The position numbers were made by a program, and so were the translations under genes. The notes beneath the pieces were generated by a model that made no database searches, was not told the DNA's origin, and saw only the letters and a program-made list of their open reading frames with translations. DNA of 64,000 bases from Hysterangium stoloniferum. Its lineage: Eukaryota; Basidiomycota; Agaricomycetes; Hysterangiales; Hysterangiaceae. The stretch is taken from the NCBI GenBank assembly GCA_015178975.1, contig WHVD01000013.1, forward strand, positions 1,116,001-1,180,000, given 5' to 3'. Positions 53,988 to 64,000 of the stretch are shown piece by piece (within the stretch, counting starts at the first letter, position 1; each line of letters begins with the position of its first letter).

Positions 53988-54916
53988 GGTGCCACTTCAT
54001 ATTCTCCCTTCTTTTTGAGGTAATACCAGAGTTGTTCAATTGGATTAAGGTCAGCAGACTGAGGTGGCCATACCATGACCACAAATCCATTGTCTTTAAA
54101 CCAAATGGTGGCCTTCTTGCTCTTGTGTGTGTAGTCATTGTCTTGCTGAAAGACCACATCTTCTATATTCTTGCCATAATACTCCATAGTTGCTTGAAGT
54201 TCATCTTCCAGAATGCTAACATAAAGGTCAGCATCCATTGTTCCATCAATCTTGGTGAAATATCCTGGTCCTTTCCAGATTTCCTCCTCCAAACTTGACT
54301 GTACCCTCAACCAGTCTATCACTGAGCCCCTCTCCTGCCCTTTTCCACACCCACTTCCTCCCATCTGACCCCAAACAATTGATTTTTGTTCTCATCTGAC
54401 CAAACAACCCTCTTCCAATCATCCACAGTCCAGTCCTTGTGTGCCAGAGCAAAGTCCATCCTTGCCTTTCTATGCCTCTTAGTGAGTAAAAGCCTTTTTC
54501 TCTTCACCACAGCCCTCATTCCAGCCTTCTTGAGTGCTCTATAAACAGTGTTCACTGAAATGGACTCTCTAGTCATATTTTGAAGGATTTTGGTGACCTC
54601 AGTGGCATGTTCTGCCTTCTGAGAAGTGATTTGTTGGATGGAATAATGAATATCTGAGGGAGAACGCTTGCATGGATGGCCACCAGGTTCTTTGGCATGT
54701 GATGGGCAATGGGTAAAGTGAATTCTGGATATAGTAGACAGACCTCTGCTAGTGATTGCAGAGATCTGAGAAGCAGACCTGCCCTTATTGAGCAATGTGA
54801 GAATGTGGCTAACCTGAGCAGGAGTAAGAGCTTTCATGGTGTAGAATGTTGAGTTGTGGGGATGATGTTGAATTAGAAAGTGAACAGCTATATATATATC
54901 TAATTTTGATAGGTCA

Positions 54917-55738
54917 TGTCACGACTGGAATTCCCACCAGACTCCGGGCACTAACTTATATGCACCCACACCCTATACACACCAATTGTCAGTTTACCGG
55001 AATTCCTGCCAGACTCTGTATGTCAGACTTGTCCACGCTTGACTTCGTTATGTCATGTATCAGTCACCAGAATACCCACCGGACTCCACCCCTGCCTATG
55101 TCTGACCTCATCCCACGCATCAGTCACCGGACCCCACTCGGAAAACCCATCATCCCTCTAACTGAGCCCCGTTCCCATTTTAGTCAAATGACCTGTCACA
55201 ATTTGGACTCCACTCCCACTCCATTTCCCATTATGGGTTATGACCTGTCACAATTTGGACTCTGCTCTGTTCTGTCCCATTCCTAACACCAAATTTGGTG
55301 TTTACTTATCTCATTTTATGTTTGCTAGTTTAGTTTTCACTATTACTGGATTTGGTATGTTATTCATTCCACAGTCTATGTAGTCTGGCAGATGTTGTAC
55401 ATACAATCCAGTCAGAAAATCAGCTTAGATTCTTCCCAGTAATCTAGTACATTTTCCGCTCTAAACTCCTCTTTGAATTACACTGCTCTCACTAGTCGGA
55501 GCCCACAGGTTCCAATGCATCTATCTCTCAACCTTTAATTTATTTATCTCGACTCCCCGACCTCTCGACCCCCAACCCCTTGACCCACAAACTCCACCCA
55601 GACTCCCTGGGATTCCCGTCCACCCATTTGAAATTGGACAACATGATCTTGTGAGGGCGCAGCCTATAAGCTGAAGCCAAGTCCTACCAGATTTCCCACA
55701 GGTTTCTCTGGAAACCCTCCATGTACACACCCTTAACA
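54917..55738 (-). mobile_element. Solitary LTR-C (822 bp) in Tc1 leader
   Basis: TGTCACGACTGG...CCCTTAACA with target duplication GGTCA (54912-54916, 55739-55743). Same insertion as at 24,116 and 45,120. Shared hairpin (minus) at about 55,656-55,682. Confidence 0.9.
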
Positions 55739-56039
55739 GGTCACATGATTAAACAAACCCTTATTTGCAGATAATCAATAAGGGTTTGTGCCAATCATGT
55801 GACTGGGACAAAACCCTTCCAATGTGATTTTGTTATTATTTTATTTATAGTGTGGGAAATACTAATGCTTATGTCATAATATTTTAAGGGCATATACATA
55901 ACATATAGACCTAACCAACCACCAAATTTCAGATCTGTATAGTGGTTCTTGAGTTATTCAAGAATCTTTGCACAACTAAAAATCATTGGAAGGGTTTTGT
56001 CCCTCACTGTACATATCATGTTATTATGTCTTAATTGCC

Positions 56040-56112
56040 AGATAACATCCTTTACTGCTTCCCAACGGGTACATCCAGGGTTTCACATAAATTGTGATAA
56101 GATTGCAACAGG
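56040..56112 (-). pseudogene. Copia RNase H-side remnant
   Basis: Inverted duplicate of 23,738-23,810, between element IR and LTR-D. Confidence 0.5.
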
Positions 56113-56931
56113 GAATGTGTAATGTATTCAGGGGTTTCTCTTAGATAGCTCAATGTATGCTATAGTGTCACAGAGCTTCAACAATAAAACAAGCAAAGGT
56201 CCAGTAATTTAAATACTGATAGATTAATGAGCTGCACTATTAAGCTTAAACAACTCAAGTCAATGCTTATTTTGATTATTGAAAGGTTCAATAGAACAAT
56301 ATATGACTCTTTTAGCAAATAAAAGAACTATTCCTTGAGAATAGAGGCTAAAAGCTGAGTATATGCGCAGTGTTAAGGGTGCGTACATGGAGGGTTTCTG
56401 GAGAAACCCACAGGAAATCTGGTAGGACTTGGCTTCAGCTTATAGGCTGCACCCTCACGAGATTGTGTTGTCCAATTTCAAACGGGTGGACGGGAGTTTC
56501 AGGGAGTCTGGGTGGAGTTTGTGGGTCGAGGGGTCATGGGTCGAGAGGTCAGGGAGTCAAGATACTGTACATAAGTTGGAGGTTGAGTGATAGATGCGTT
56601 GGAGTCCATGGGCTCCTACTAGTGAGAGTGGTGTAATTCAAAGAGGAGTTTAGAGTGGAAAATGTACTAGATTACTGGGGAGAATCTAAGCTGATTTTCT
56701 GATTGGATTGTATGTACAACATCTGCCAGACTATATAGACTGTGGAATGAATAACATACCAAATCCAGTAATAATGAAAATGAATCTAGCAAAACATAAA
56801 ACGAGATAGGTAAACACCAAATTTGGTGTTTTAGGAATGGAATGGGATGGAGCAGAGTCCAAATTGTGACAGGTCATTTGACTAGAATGGGAATGGGGCT
56901 CAGTTAGAGGGATGACGGGTTTTCCGAGTGG

Positions 56932-58715
56932 TGTCAGGAACCGGAAAACCCGCCGGCCTCCGGGCCCCCGGACCCCATCCTACATACTCCCGACCCTCTA
57001 TATTGTATAGTTACAGCCGGAGTTCCCACGGGAGCCTGCATGTCAACTTGTTTATGCCTGACTCTCTGTACGCACCCCACCTGTCTGCACCTAACCCGCT
57101 ATGTCTCACACACCAGTCCTGGGACTCCTCCGGACTCCGGACTCCACCCTACATACACCCGACACTCTGTGTCTTATGTACCAGTTACCGGACTCCGACC
57201 GGACTCCTGGAACCCCTCTAACAGAGCATAGAACCCTGCTCCTGTTATGATCTGTCTCTGCATCTCACACACCAGTCATCGGAAAACCCACTGGACTCCA
57301 CCGGACCTCCTGCACATCAAGCCTGTCTATACCCGACACTATCTTGTGCACCAAGTCACCGGACTCCGACCGGACTTCCGGAACCCCTCTAACTGAGCCC
57401 CGCTCCAGTTATGGTTAAATGATCTGTCATGATTCGTTCTCCACTCCCGTTCCGTTCCGTCCCTAATTCCCAGTTTAGTATTTACTTGCTTCGTTTTATG
57501 TTTAATAGTTCTACCTCTCATTAATACCGGATTTGGTATTATTACATTTCACAGTCTATATAAGTCTGCTATGTTCATGTACTTAGAATCCAGTTTCAAT
57601 CTCGAACTAGTTTTCCCCCAAACAAGTTTGATCCTTGAACAGTCTCTAGTCCTCTTGTCTGTCTGCACACTCGATTCCCGGAACTCCCACAGGAACTCCG
57701 GAATCTATACCTTTGTTAAGAACTGAAAACTGACTAATGTCGGTGGCCGACAGGGACCGATCGGAAGGACTTGGCTTCAGCTTATGTGCTGCGCCCTCGC
57801 AAATATCCGTAGGATGTCCTTAAATTTCGGGTGGGCAAAGACTAATCCTAATGAGTACCTTTCGGCGTGATACCGATCAGAATCGAAGGACAAGTCGAGC
57901 GTCGGGCCAAGGGGTCGGGGCTGGGAGTGGGCGAGCGCACGCGAAGGCGGATGGGGGGATTCTTAGTATGAGACTGATACAGGCGTATGAGGGTATTCTG
58001 AGTCGATATTCTGATTGCCTAGTGACTACAACTACAGTGGGTTCATATACAAGTAACAGGCGTCTGGAAAATACTAATGGGGAGAAGGGCGGAACACGGG
58101 ATTAACAATAAGCTTGGCTAGGAACGGGAAGTTTATGATTAGTTCGGAGGCCGATGATAACCGAGAGCGGGATTACAATAAAAGGAAATAGTTCAAGGAC
58201 TACAAATATAGATAGACATATGCGAAACATAAGATTGGACAGATCAACATAATAAAGGGGACGTATCAAAGTTTGACCAGACAATATGAGTTATTTTGAT
58301 GTGGGCGTAAACGGAGTTTGATCTTCGCGAAAACATTCGTCAGCTTCGGGGCCGATGGTTTCCGATAGGATGACTTGACACGTTGACAAGTGGCGATAAC
58401 CTCGGGACCGATAGGGTTGCGACACGGTCGTAACAACCTTCCTGTATGTATTCTGTCAGCTCGAAATATGGACACCCGAATGAGTGTATGAGGGTGCAGC
58501 CTATAAGCTGAAGCCAAGTCCATCTCAGTCGTTCACCATACTTTCTGGTAATTATTCTAATACCACTGTTCCTTGTACTAATAATCCCCGGAACTTTCCC
58601 GGGACCTATTACCCGGGAAATCCGTGGGACAATTCCCGGATGCAAGTGTGTGTTCGGAATAGTTACCGGAAACCTCTGCGGGACTATCCGTGGAGCTTTG
58701 TTCGGGAACTTAACA
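56932..58715 (-). mobile_element. Solitary LTR-H (~1057 bp net) with nested LTR-A
   Basis: TGTCAGGAACCGG...GGAACTTAACA with target duplication AGTGG (56927-56931, 58716-58720). Absent from the inverted copy, so it is younger than the duplication. Rich in CCGGACTCC motifs, little CpG loss. Shared hairpin (minus) at about 58,496-58,520. Confidence 0.9.
57714..58435 (+). mobile_element. Solitary LTR-A (722 bp), innermost of a four-level nest
   Basis: TGTTAAGAACTG...GTCGTAACA with target duplication ACCTT (57709-57713, 58436-58440). Inserted in LTR-H, which is in LTR-C, which is in LTR-D, which is in a copia fossil. Shared hairpin at 57,773-57,795. Confidence 0.93.
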
Positions 58716-59658
58716 AGTGGGGTCTGGTGACTGATGTGTGGGACAAGGTCAGACATAGACAGGGATGGAGTCTGGTGGGTATTCCAGTGACTGATACACA
58801 ATGTAATGAAGTCAAATGTGGACAAGTCTGATGTACGGAGTCTGGCGGGAATTCTGGTAAACTGACAATTGCTGCATATAGGGCACAGGTGCGTATAAGT
58901 TAGTGCCCAGAGTCCGGCAGGAATTCCAGTTGTAACACGCAGTAACTTAGCAGAGACTTGGTATAAAGCTTCGGATTCTTGTATGCTTATTTGTAGCTAT
59001 TAATAGATATTTAACAAGGTGCTAAATGATTTATTAATAGAGAAAGTAATTTGTATTGAATTTCTTGTGTGCTTGTACTTGATTAATTCACTAGCTTAAG
59101 GAATGGGCCTTGAATAATCTAAGTGTTGGCAGGGATTTCAGTAAGATACTTATTAGGTTTATTATGTAATTAATGTAATTAATAAGCCTAAGGGGTAGCT
59201 GTGAGGCTGGGGGAACTTAGATGATTAGCTAAGTTCAAGAGTTGCTGACAAAGAGTTCTACAGTAGATTCTGCAAGTGTAGGTACTTGCAGTTAGTGTAT
59301 CAGACTAAGGCAGAATCAAATAATGACTCGAGTAAGTCATTACAGTCACATTCGTGACTGAATGATATCCCGAGGTCGGGGGCTTATCTAATAGGTCACA
59401 TGACTCCAAAAATGTGCCGAAAAGCAATAACTAAGTAAATAAAATATAAATAATTAGTTATAAATTATAATAAATTAACTAAGATATAATAGCATTATAT
59501 GAGCTCATATATGCTATTATTATGTGAAGTTAAAAGGAACTTGGCCTTATATTTTACAATAGAATATAATAAAAATACAATAAATTCGAGAAAATATTAA
59601 ATAATTCAAAAGAAAATTAAGAGAACTTTATGAGATAATGCTGATACCTCACAGAATG

Positions 59659-60424
59659 CTATGTCAGGGCTTGTGCTTGTGACTGCACACATCAGTGATA
59701 CTATTCCACACTGGTAAGGAACATCTTGCATGTCCTTCAATTCATCAGAAGTGGAGGGAGATTGATCAATAGAAATTATACTCCCTGGGTGCATTGGAAT
59801 ATGCATGGGTTTTGCATCTCCAAGTCAGAAACATTTTAGGATGGTTTCCATATATGCCTTCTGTGATATTGCTATAGAGCAGGCTTGGCAGTCACACTCA
59901 ACCTTGAGGCCTAATAACCAACTCAACACTCCCAGGTCAGAGATCTCGAATCTTGTTCAGAGTTGTGCCTTGAATTTCAAAATGTGTTGGAGATACTTGG
60001 AAGTGATGGCCATGTCATCTACTGACACTGTGATGACCATGTGCTCTTCCGTTTTTCTCCTGAAGTATACGGCTTGATCAACTTGTGACCTGGTGGATCT
60101 GAAGTCTAAAATAAACTTCTCCAGCTCCTCCGACCATTCAAATCCTCCCTGTTTGAGTCCATACAAACTCAGCAGAAGTTTAAGGACCTTTCCTTCATCC
60201 TCTGGTTTGAGATATCCTGTTGGTGCATGTATGTAAATATTGTCATGGAGCTTTGCATTATATGCACTCTTGATGTCGACCTGGTGGATTTACTAGTTTT
60301 GACAAGCTGCCATAGTGAGGACTGTGTGAATTGTAGTCATGTTGGTGGTCAGGGCAAATGTTTTGGAGTAATATAGCCCATGCTTCTGATGCTGTCCATT
60401 AGTGACAAGTCGTGCATGAACATT
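59659..60424 (-). pseudogene. Ty1/copia RT fragment, minus strand
   Basis: Inverted duplicate of 20,426-21,185, with the same RT motifs (YGLKQGGFEW, VITVSVDDMAIT). Joined on the right to the LTR mosaic at 60,425. Fossil. Confidence 0.8.
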
Positions 60425-60973
60425 GGCATAGAGAGGATTGACAAGGATGATCTGGTGAAGGTTGGGTCTTGGACCAAAGTATCTAGAACAAACACCAGGG
60501 GTCTGGGTGGAGTCCAGGTTGGGAAATGACCAAGGATGCTTGGAGATACCAGTCCAGAAGATAGTTCAGAATCTGATATACTTTCCGGGAAATACTCCAT
60601 GGAGTCTCCAGGAATGGATCTTCACACTCTACATCAGGACAAAGATCTTCAAGTGAGTAAGACTATGGAATATCTGGGCAGAGCCCAGTTGGTGAGTCAT
60701 ACTGTAAAAGGGAGTGAAGTGCTCATAAAATGGGGTCTGGGCAGGTTTTCCAGTCCTAACAGAATATCTAGGAATTGATGGGTTTCCAGAGACAGGAATT
60801 ATATTGGAATATTGAGCAAGAATGGATTGTAACACTATCAATCAGTCACAGAGGCAACCTTTAAAATTAGTTGGATTGGATCTGCATACTCCTGTGCTCA
60901 CACATGGATAGTTTTATGTTGGTGTTTCAAAAGGGAGAAATTGGGGAAGAGTGAAAATCCTACTCCATGACAC
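60425..60973 (+). mobile_element. LTR mosaic (copy of 17,514-18,072)
   Basis: Same orientation as 17,514-18,072 and inverted relative to 19,868-20,425. LTR-E-like and other LTR pieces; ends not resolved. Confidence 0.5.
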
Positions 60974-61708
60974 TGTTAAGATCTAAACTAAAAGGGGAAG
61001 GGAGGCTCTAAATTGGGGGTCTGATGACTGGAAATGAACTAATCAGGGGGCCAATGATAGAGATTGTACTAGTCAGGAGGTCTAATTCTATAATCATAGT
61101 GGAGCTTGGCTTCAACTTATGTGTTGTGCCCTTGTATGAAACTGTTAGGGTCCTCCAGTATTTCAAACAGAGCAGATAGTACAATGGAGAAAAAGTTCAA
61201 CACTTAGTCAGTTGACCAGGGGGCTGAAATACTAAGAGTCATATGGTAAGAGTTCATGGCTTGCCAAGAATGTCTTTGGGAGTCCAGAGAAGGGGAGAAT
61301 GAGACTGGAAAGTAGTAGAGGGTAATCTGAGTTGATTTTTGAACTGAAGAACTGTAGTATACATAAAGAGGATTTATACTATGATGAGATGGACAACTGG
61401 ATGGCTGATCAAGGAAGTGAAGGATAAAACAGATCATGAGAAATTGATGACAAGGCAGGAAGACTAAATGTAATATACTAAACAATATAAATGAGGTGGC
61501 AAGTGAGATGTGTAAACAGAGATGGTGACAGGGAACGGAACGGAATGGAGACAGAATGGAAACTAAAAAAGAGTAAGACTTATAATGAAATAAGTGTCAG
61601 GGGTGCAGTGAGCACTGATACCATGAGCAGGGGTTCTGACAGTGAGATGATGAAGGGGATTAAGTCCGAAACAAGTAGCAGGGGTCCAAAATGATGGGGA
61701 TCCTAACA
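60974..61708 (+). mobile_element. Solitary LTR-F (735 bp)
   Basis: TGTTAAGATC...GATCCTAACA with target duplication GACAC (60969-60973, 61709-61713). Same insertion as 19,223-19,867. Shared hairpin with CAAC/GTTG inner stem at about 61,108-61,130. Confidence 0.9.
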
Positions 61709-61713
61709 GACAC

Positions 61714-62564
61714 TGATATGACTACAAATGTAGTGTTTAAGGATGTTATTATTGATCCATGAGTAAGGATTCAGCAAGGTTGCAAAAGGAGACTGACTGA
61801 TGTGTTTTAGATGCAGTGAATTCACAAGAGTATATAATTGTAAATAATTATAAATAATTAATGAACTTTAATCATTTCAAAATAGGTTTCTCTGAGTTAG
61901 ATCACATGCCTTAATAGATACTTAAAATTGTTGATACAGAGTAGGGTAGTAAGGCTCGTCCTGACAGGTCACAGCCTTGTAACTATTAATGAAGATAATC
62001 AATAAATATGGGTATTACAAAATATACAGCATACTCACCAATACACTGCATTGAGCTACAGATCATCAATTATTGAAGCACTACAATTCATTTCATTTCA
62101 TCCATTTGAGCCTGAATTTCAGAGTCAGAATCTTGCAATTTGTTGTCATTCACAAAATGTTCATTGTCCAAATGGCCATCTGGGTAAGATTGATCAAATA
62201 CATTATATCCTGCATACCCATCTCTATGTGTTCTTCTGTTCTTCTGCAAGTTTGAGATTGGCCACTGTGATTGCGAAAGGACCAAGGTGGGTCAGTGTAC
62301 ATCATGAAGTCATTATGTTATTATAAGGTGTAATTTACTCACACTTCAACCCTTCCTGATGGTCTTGAAGAAAATTGGTGGCATTCTGACATATATGCGC
62401 AGTAGTAATCCTAGAAGTTACAAGACATCAATTTGGCCCAACCCTAGAGACAGAGACCTTTGAAGAGAGCCTGGCCGATGAAATGACTGGAAAGCAAAGC
62501 CCAGGAATGAAATGGCGGCAGGTGATGAACAGGACAGTGTGGGGAAACACATTATATCAGATAT
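61714..62564. repeat. Unclassified repeat (inverted copy of 18,356-19,217)
   Basis: Fills the gap in the copia fossil between its RT part (left) and integrase part (right). Compared with the copia copy at 8.4 kb, about 1 kb of integrase C-terminal region is missing here, so this is a replacement rather than a clean insertion. No gene recognised. Confidence 0.5.
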
Positions 62565-64000
62565 GTGTAGCAGTGTGTGATTCAGGCATGCTATCTCTGC
62601 CACATAGTGTTTGAAAGCCTTAAGTGAATCAGATTTGAGTCGGAGAAATTGAACTTGGGTTTCCTGGCTATAATCATCTGTGAAGCTAATGTAATAGAGA
62701 TTTCTGCCAATGCTAGTAGTTTGCACAGGTCCCCATAGATCAGCATGCACTAATTCCATATATATGCAAGCTCTGTTCCTGGATTCTTCTGGGAATGGTT
62801 GTCGGACTGCCTTAGCCTTTGTGCAGGCATCACAGAACTCAGGAGTGGAGGTGGAATCCAGCTCCATACCTTCATCAATTCCGTTCTTTACTGCATCCAT
62901 AACTGCGGGTTGTGCTACATGTCCTAGAATTCAATGAAGTGCATGCACAGAAAATTTCTCCTGTGCTGCAAGTGGTTGGTGGGAAAATGGAGTGGGGATA
63001 GTGTATAACCCATTGGCTAGTGGAATTTCCACTATGGTCTTCCACTGTGGTGCAGGAGAAATGATCCTACACAGATTTTCCTCAAATTGGAATGTAAATC
63101 CTCCTGAAGCAATGCGATTTGTGGAGATAAGGGTTAGAGAAATTTTCAGAGTATACAGCACATTTTTCAGCATTACTACTGTAGTCTTGCTTCCTAAGGG
63201 TAGATTAATATTGATATCTCCTCTTTCAATAACACTGATTGTTGTTCCATTGGTGGTGTAAACCTCTTGTGCAGGGATATTTGAGAAGGTAATAAACTTT
63301 GTTTGGTCTGGACTGAAGTGTGATGTTGCCCCAGATTCTATGATTGCACTTTCCTTGTTCTTTGGCATAGTTATGATTGCTGTGGTCATAAATGCAAAGT
63401 TATCTTGGGGTGTTGGAGCAGATGCAGTACTTGCAGATTGCTTCTTTTGAGCTCTGCCTCCTCGATTATTGTGTCCTGGATGCTGGGGTGCCTGTCCCTC
63501 CTTTCCACCTGTCCACCAACAATATGATTTGTAGTGGCCTTTATGATGATAGTTATAACATTCAACATCTACATTTTTGCCATTGGCACTATCTCCTTCT
63601 TTCCTGGGATTACATGTCTTCCTATTTTCTGATTGTGCAGAAAAGGCAGAGTTCCCTCTTTCCTTGTCAGACTTTGGCCTGTGACCTGTCTATGCTCATA
63701 TTCCTCTGTAATGACTCTTATTAGGTCAGTTGGGATTATATCCTTACCATTCATATGGGCATTGGCACTGATTGCGGATAGGGTGGGTCAATATGACACT
63801 GGTAGTGATCCCATGATAATGGCACTATAGTCTTCATCATCTATCCTCACTCCCATTCCTGCAAGGGATTGCTTCAATCTCTGAAGTGCTCCAAAATGAT
63901 CTTTCCTTCTTGAAAGCATGTCTCATGCATCCACCATTGAAGGTCAGTTTGGGTTAGCTTCATTTTGTCCTGGTGGATAGCACATAACTCCAACCATATA
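62565..64000 (-). mobile_element. Ty1/copia fossil: integrase, protease and gag parts; runs off the window
   Basis: Minus strand: a gag zinc-knuckle-like region (HHKGHYKSYCW, about 63,520), a protease-like IIESGATSHF (about 63,340), a GAG-pre-integrase region with FCDACTKAKAVRQPFPEESR, and the integrase start with HADLWGPVQTTSIG and FTDDYSQETQVQFL. Closely related to the copia at 8.4-11.2 kb. The gag N-terminal side continues past the right edge. Fossil, broken. Confidence 0.82.

Larger units (their letters stand above)
52884..54837 (-). pseudogene. Tc1/mariner transposase (best copy, interrupted by a solitary LTR)
   Basis: DDE transposase of the DD34E type. Minus strand from ATG at 54,837: helix-turn-helix (ALTPAQVSHILTLLNKGRS, QISAITSRGLS), VYRALKKAGMRAVVKRKR, WKRVVWSDENKNQLFGVR (first Asp). 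A frame change follows around 54,330-54,360, then a gap in the KFGGGNL region where WDCM is lost. IDGTMDADLYVSILEDEL and EDVVFQQDNDYTHKSKKA (second Asp), then WPPQSADLNPIEQLWYYLKK (Glu). LTR-E interrupts the gene at 53,988; the last ~48 codons lie at 52,884-53,028. Inactive as it stands. Confidence 0.87.
52642..56009 (-). mobile_element. Complete-ended Tc1/mariner transposon carrying two solitary LTRs
   Basis: Ends CAGTGAGGGACAAAA...TTTTGTCCCTCACTG, flanked by TA on both sides (52640-52641, 56010-56011). Terminal inverted repeats are about 205-210 bp, and each is bounded on its inner side by the complement of its outer 20 bp. Without the two nested LTRs the element is about 1.58 kb, normal for Tc1. 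Transposase is on the minus strand. Confidence 0.9.
56371..58937 (+). mobile_element. Solitary LTR-C (778 bp net) with nested LTR-H and LTR-A
   Basis: TGTTAAGGGTG...AGTTGTAACA with target duplication CGCAG (56366-56370, 58938-58942). Orthologous to 21,903-22,659. Interrupted at 56,932 by LTR-H. Shared hairpin at about 56,427-56,452. Confidence 0.88.
56118..59653 (-). mobile_element. Solitary LTR-D in copia fossil, with nested LTR stack
   Basis: TGTAATGTATTC...ACCTCACA with target duplication GAATG (56113-56117, 59654-59658), the complement of the CATTC duplication at 21,181. Same ancestral insertion as 21,186-23,732. Holds LTR-C, in which LTR-H and then LTR-A are nested. Confidence 0.87.

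Overview
The window looks like a repeat-packed region of an Agaricomycete-type (mushroom-forming basidiomycete) genome. The only convincing host gene is a multi-exon P-loop GTPase at the left edge, of a kind abundant in those fungi. It has very short GT-AG introns of about 47 to 78 nt. Nearly all the rest is transposon sequence: Tc1/mariner and PIF-Harbinger DNA transposons, fossil Ty1/copia and Ty3/gypsy pieces, and many solitary LTRs nested in one another. I found no rRNA, tRNA or CRISPR.

The most unusual object lies directly downstream of the GTPase (about 1387-4960). The sequence is an unbroken train of about 51 intron-like units of 50-86 nt. Each starts with a 5' splice site (mostly GTGAGT or GTAAGT) and ends in AG (nearly always CAG or TAG). 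Consecutive units are separated by exactly 3 nt (once by 6). The left 21 units are unrelated to each other in sequence. The right 30 are near-identical 68-nt repeats that differ most in the 3-nt spacer. Read as single-codon exons in register, the spacers contain no stop. The train is cut off at 4961 by another repeat.

Layout: 1-1390 GTPase; 1387-4960 splice-site train; 4961-7546 repeat R1 copy 1; 7547-8400 LTR, gag-like fragment and minisatellite; 8400-11184 copia fossil (minus strand) with a nested LTR; 11185-13935 truncated LTR-B carrying three nested LTRs; 13936-17500 gypsy pieces and LTR debris; 17514-25517 LTR mosaic, copia fossil and truncated Tc1; 25518-35112 R1 copy 2 (minus strand) holding a 4.3-kb Harbinger composite; 35113-40870 R1 copy 3 (plus strand); 40532-45955 R1-linked inverted-repeat element, a Tc1 split by an inversion, and LTRs; 45956-48705 debris and a possible gene remnant; 48706-52641 R1 copy 4 with a Harbinger MITE and LTR-D; 52642-56009 complete Tc1 with two nested LTRs; 56010-64000 copia fossil (minus strand) with deeply nested LTRs.

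At large scale the segment at about 18.36-31.26 kb and the segment at about 48.70-62.57 kb are inverted duplicates that share several insertions and their target-site duplications. Each has since gained private insertions, so relative ages can be read off. R1 copies 2 and 3 form a second palindrome centred at 35,112, with a near-perfect 101-bp hairpin at its middle.

Names used here are mine. LTR-A (~722 bp), LTR-B (1799 bp), LTR-C (~757-836 bp), LTR-D (~1.35 kb, related to B), LTR-E (959 bp), LTR-F (~645-735 bp), LTR-G (~543 bp) and LTR-H (~1.06 kb) are solitary LTR families, most with 5-bp target duplications. Most of them carry the same short hairpin motif. 'Inverted-repeat element IR' is a non-coding element next to R1.
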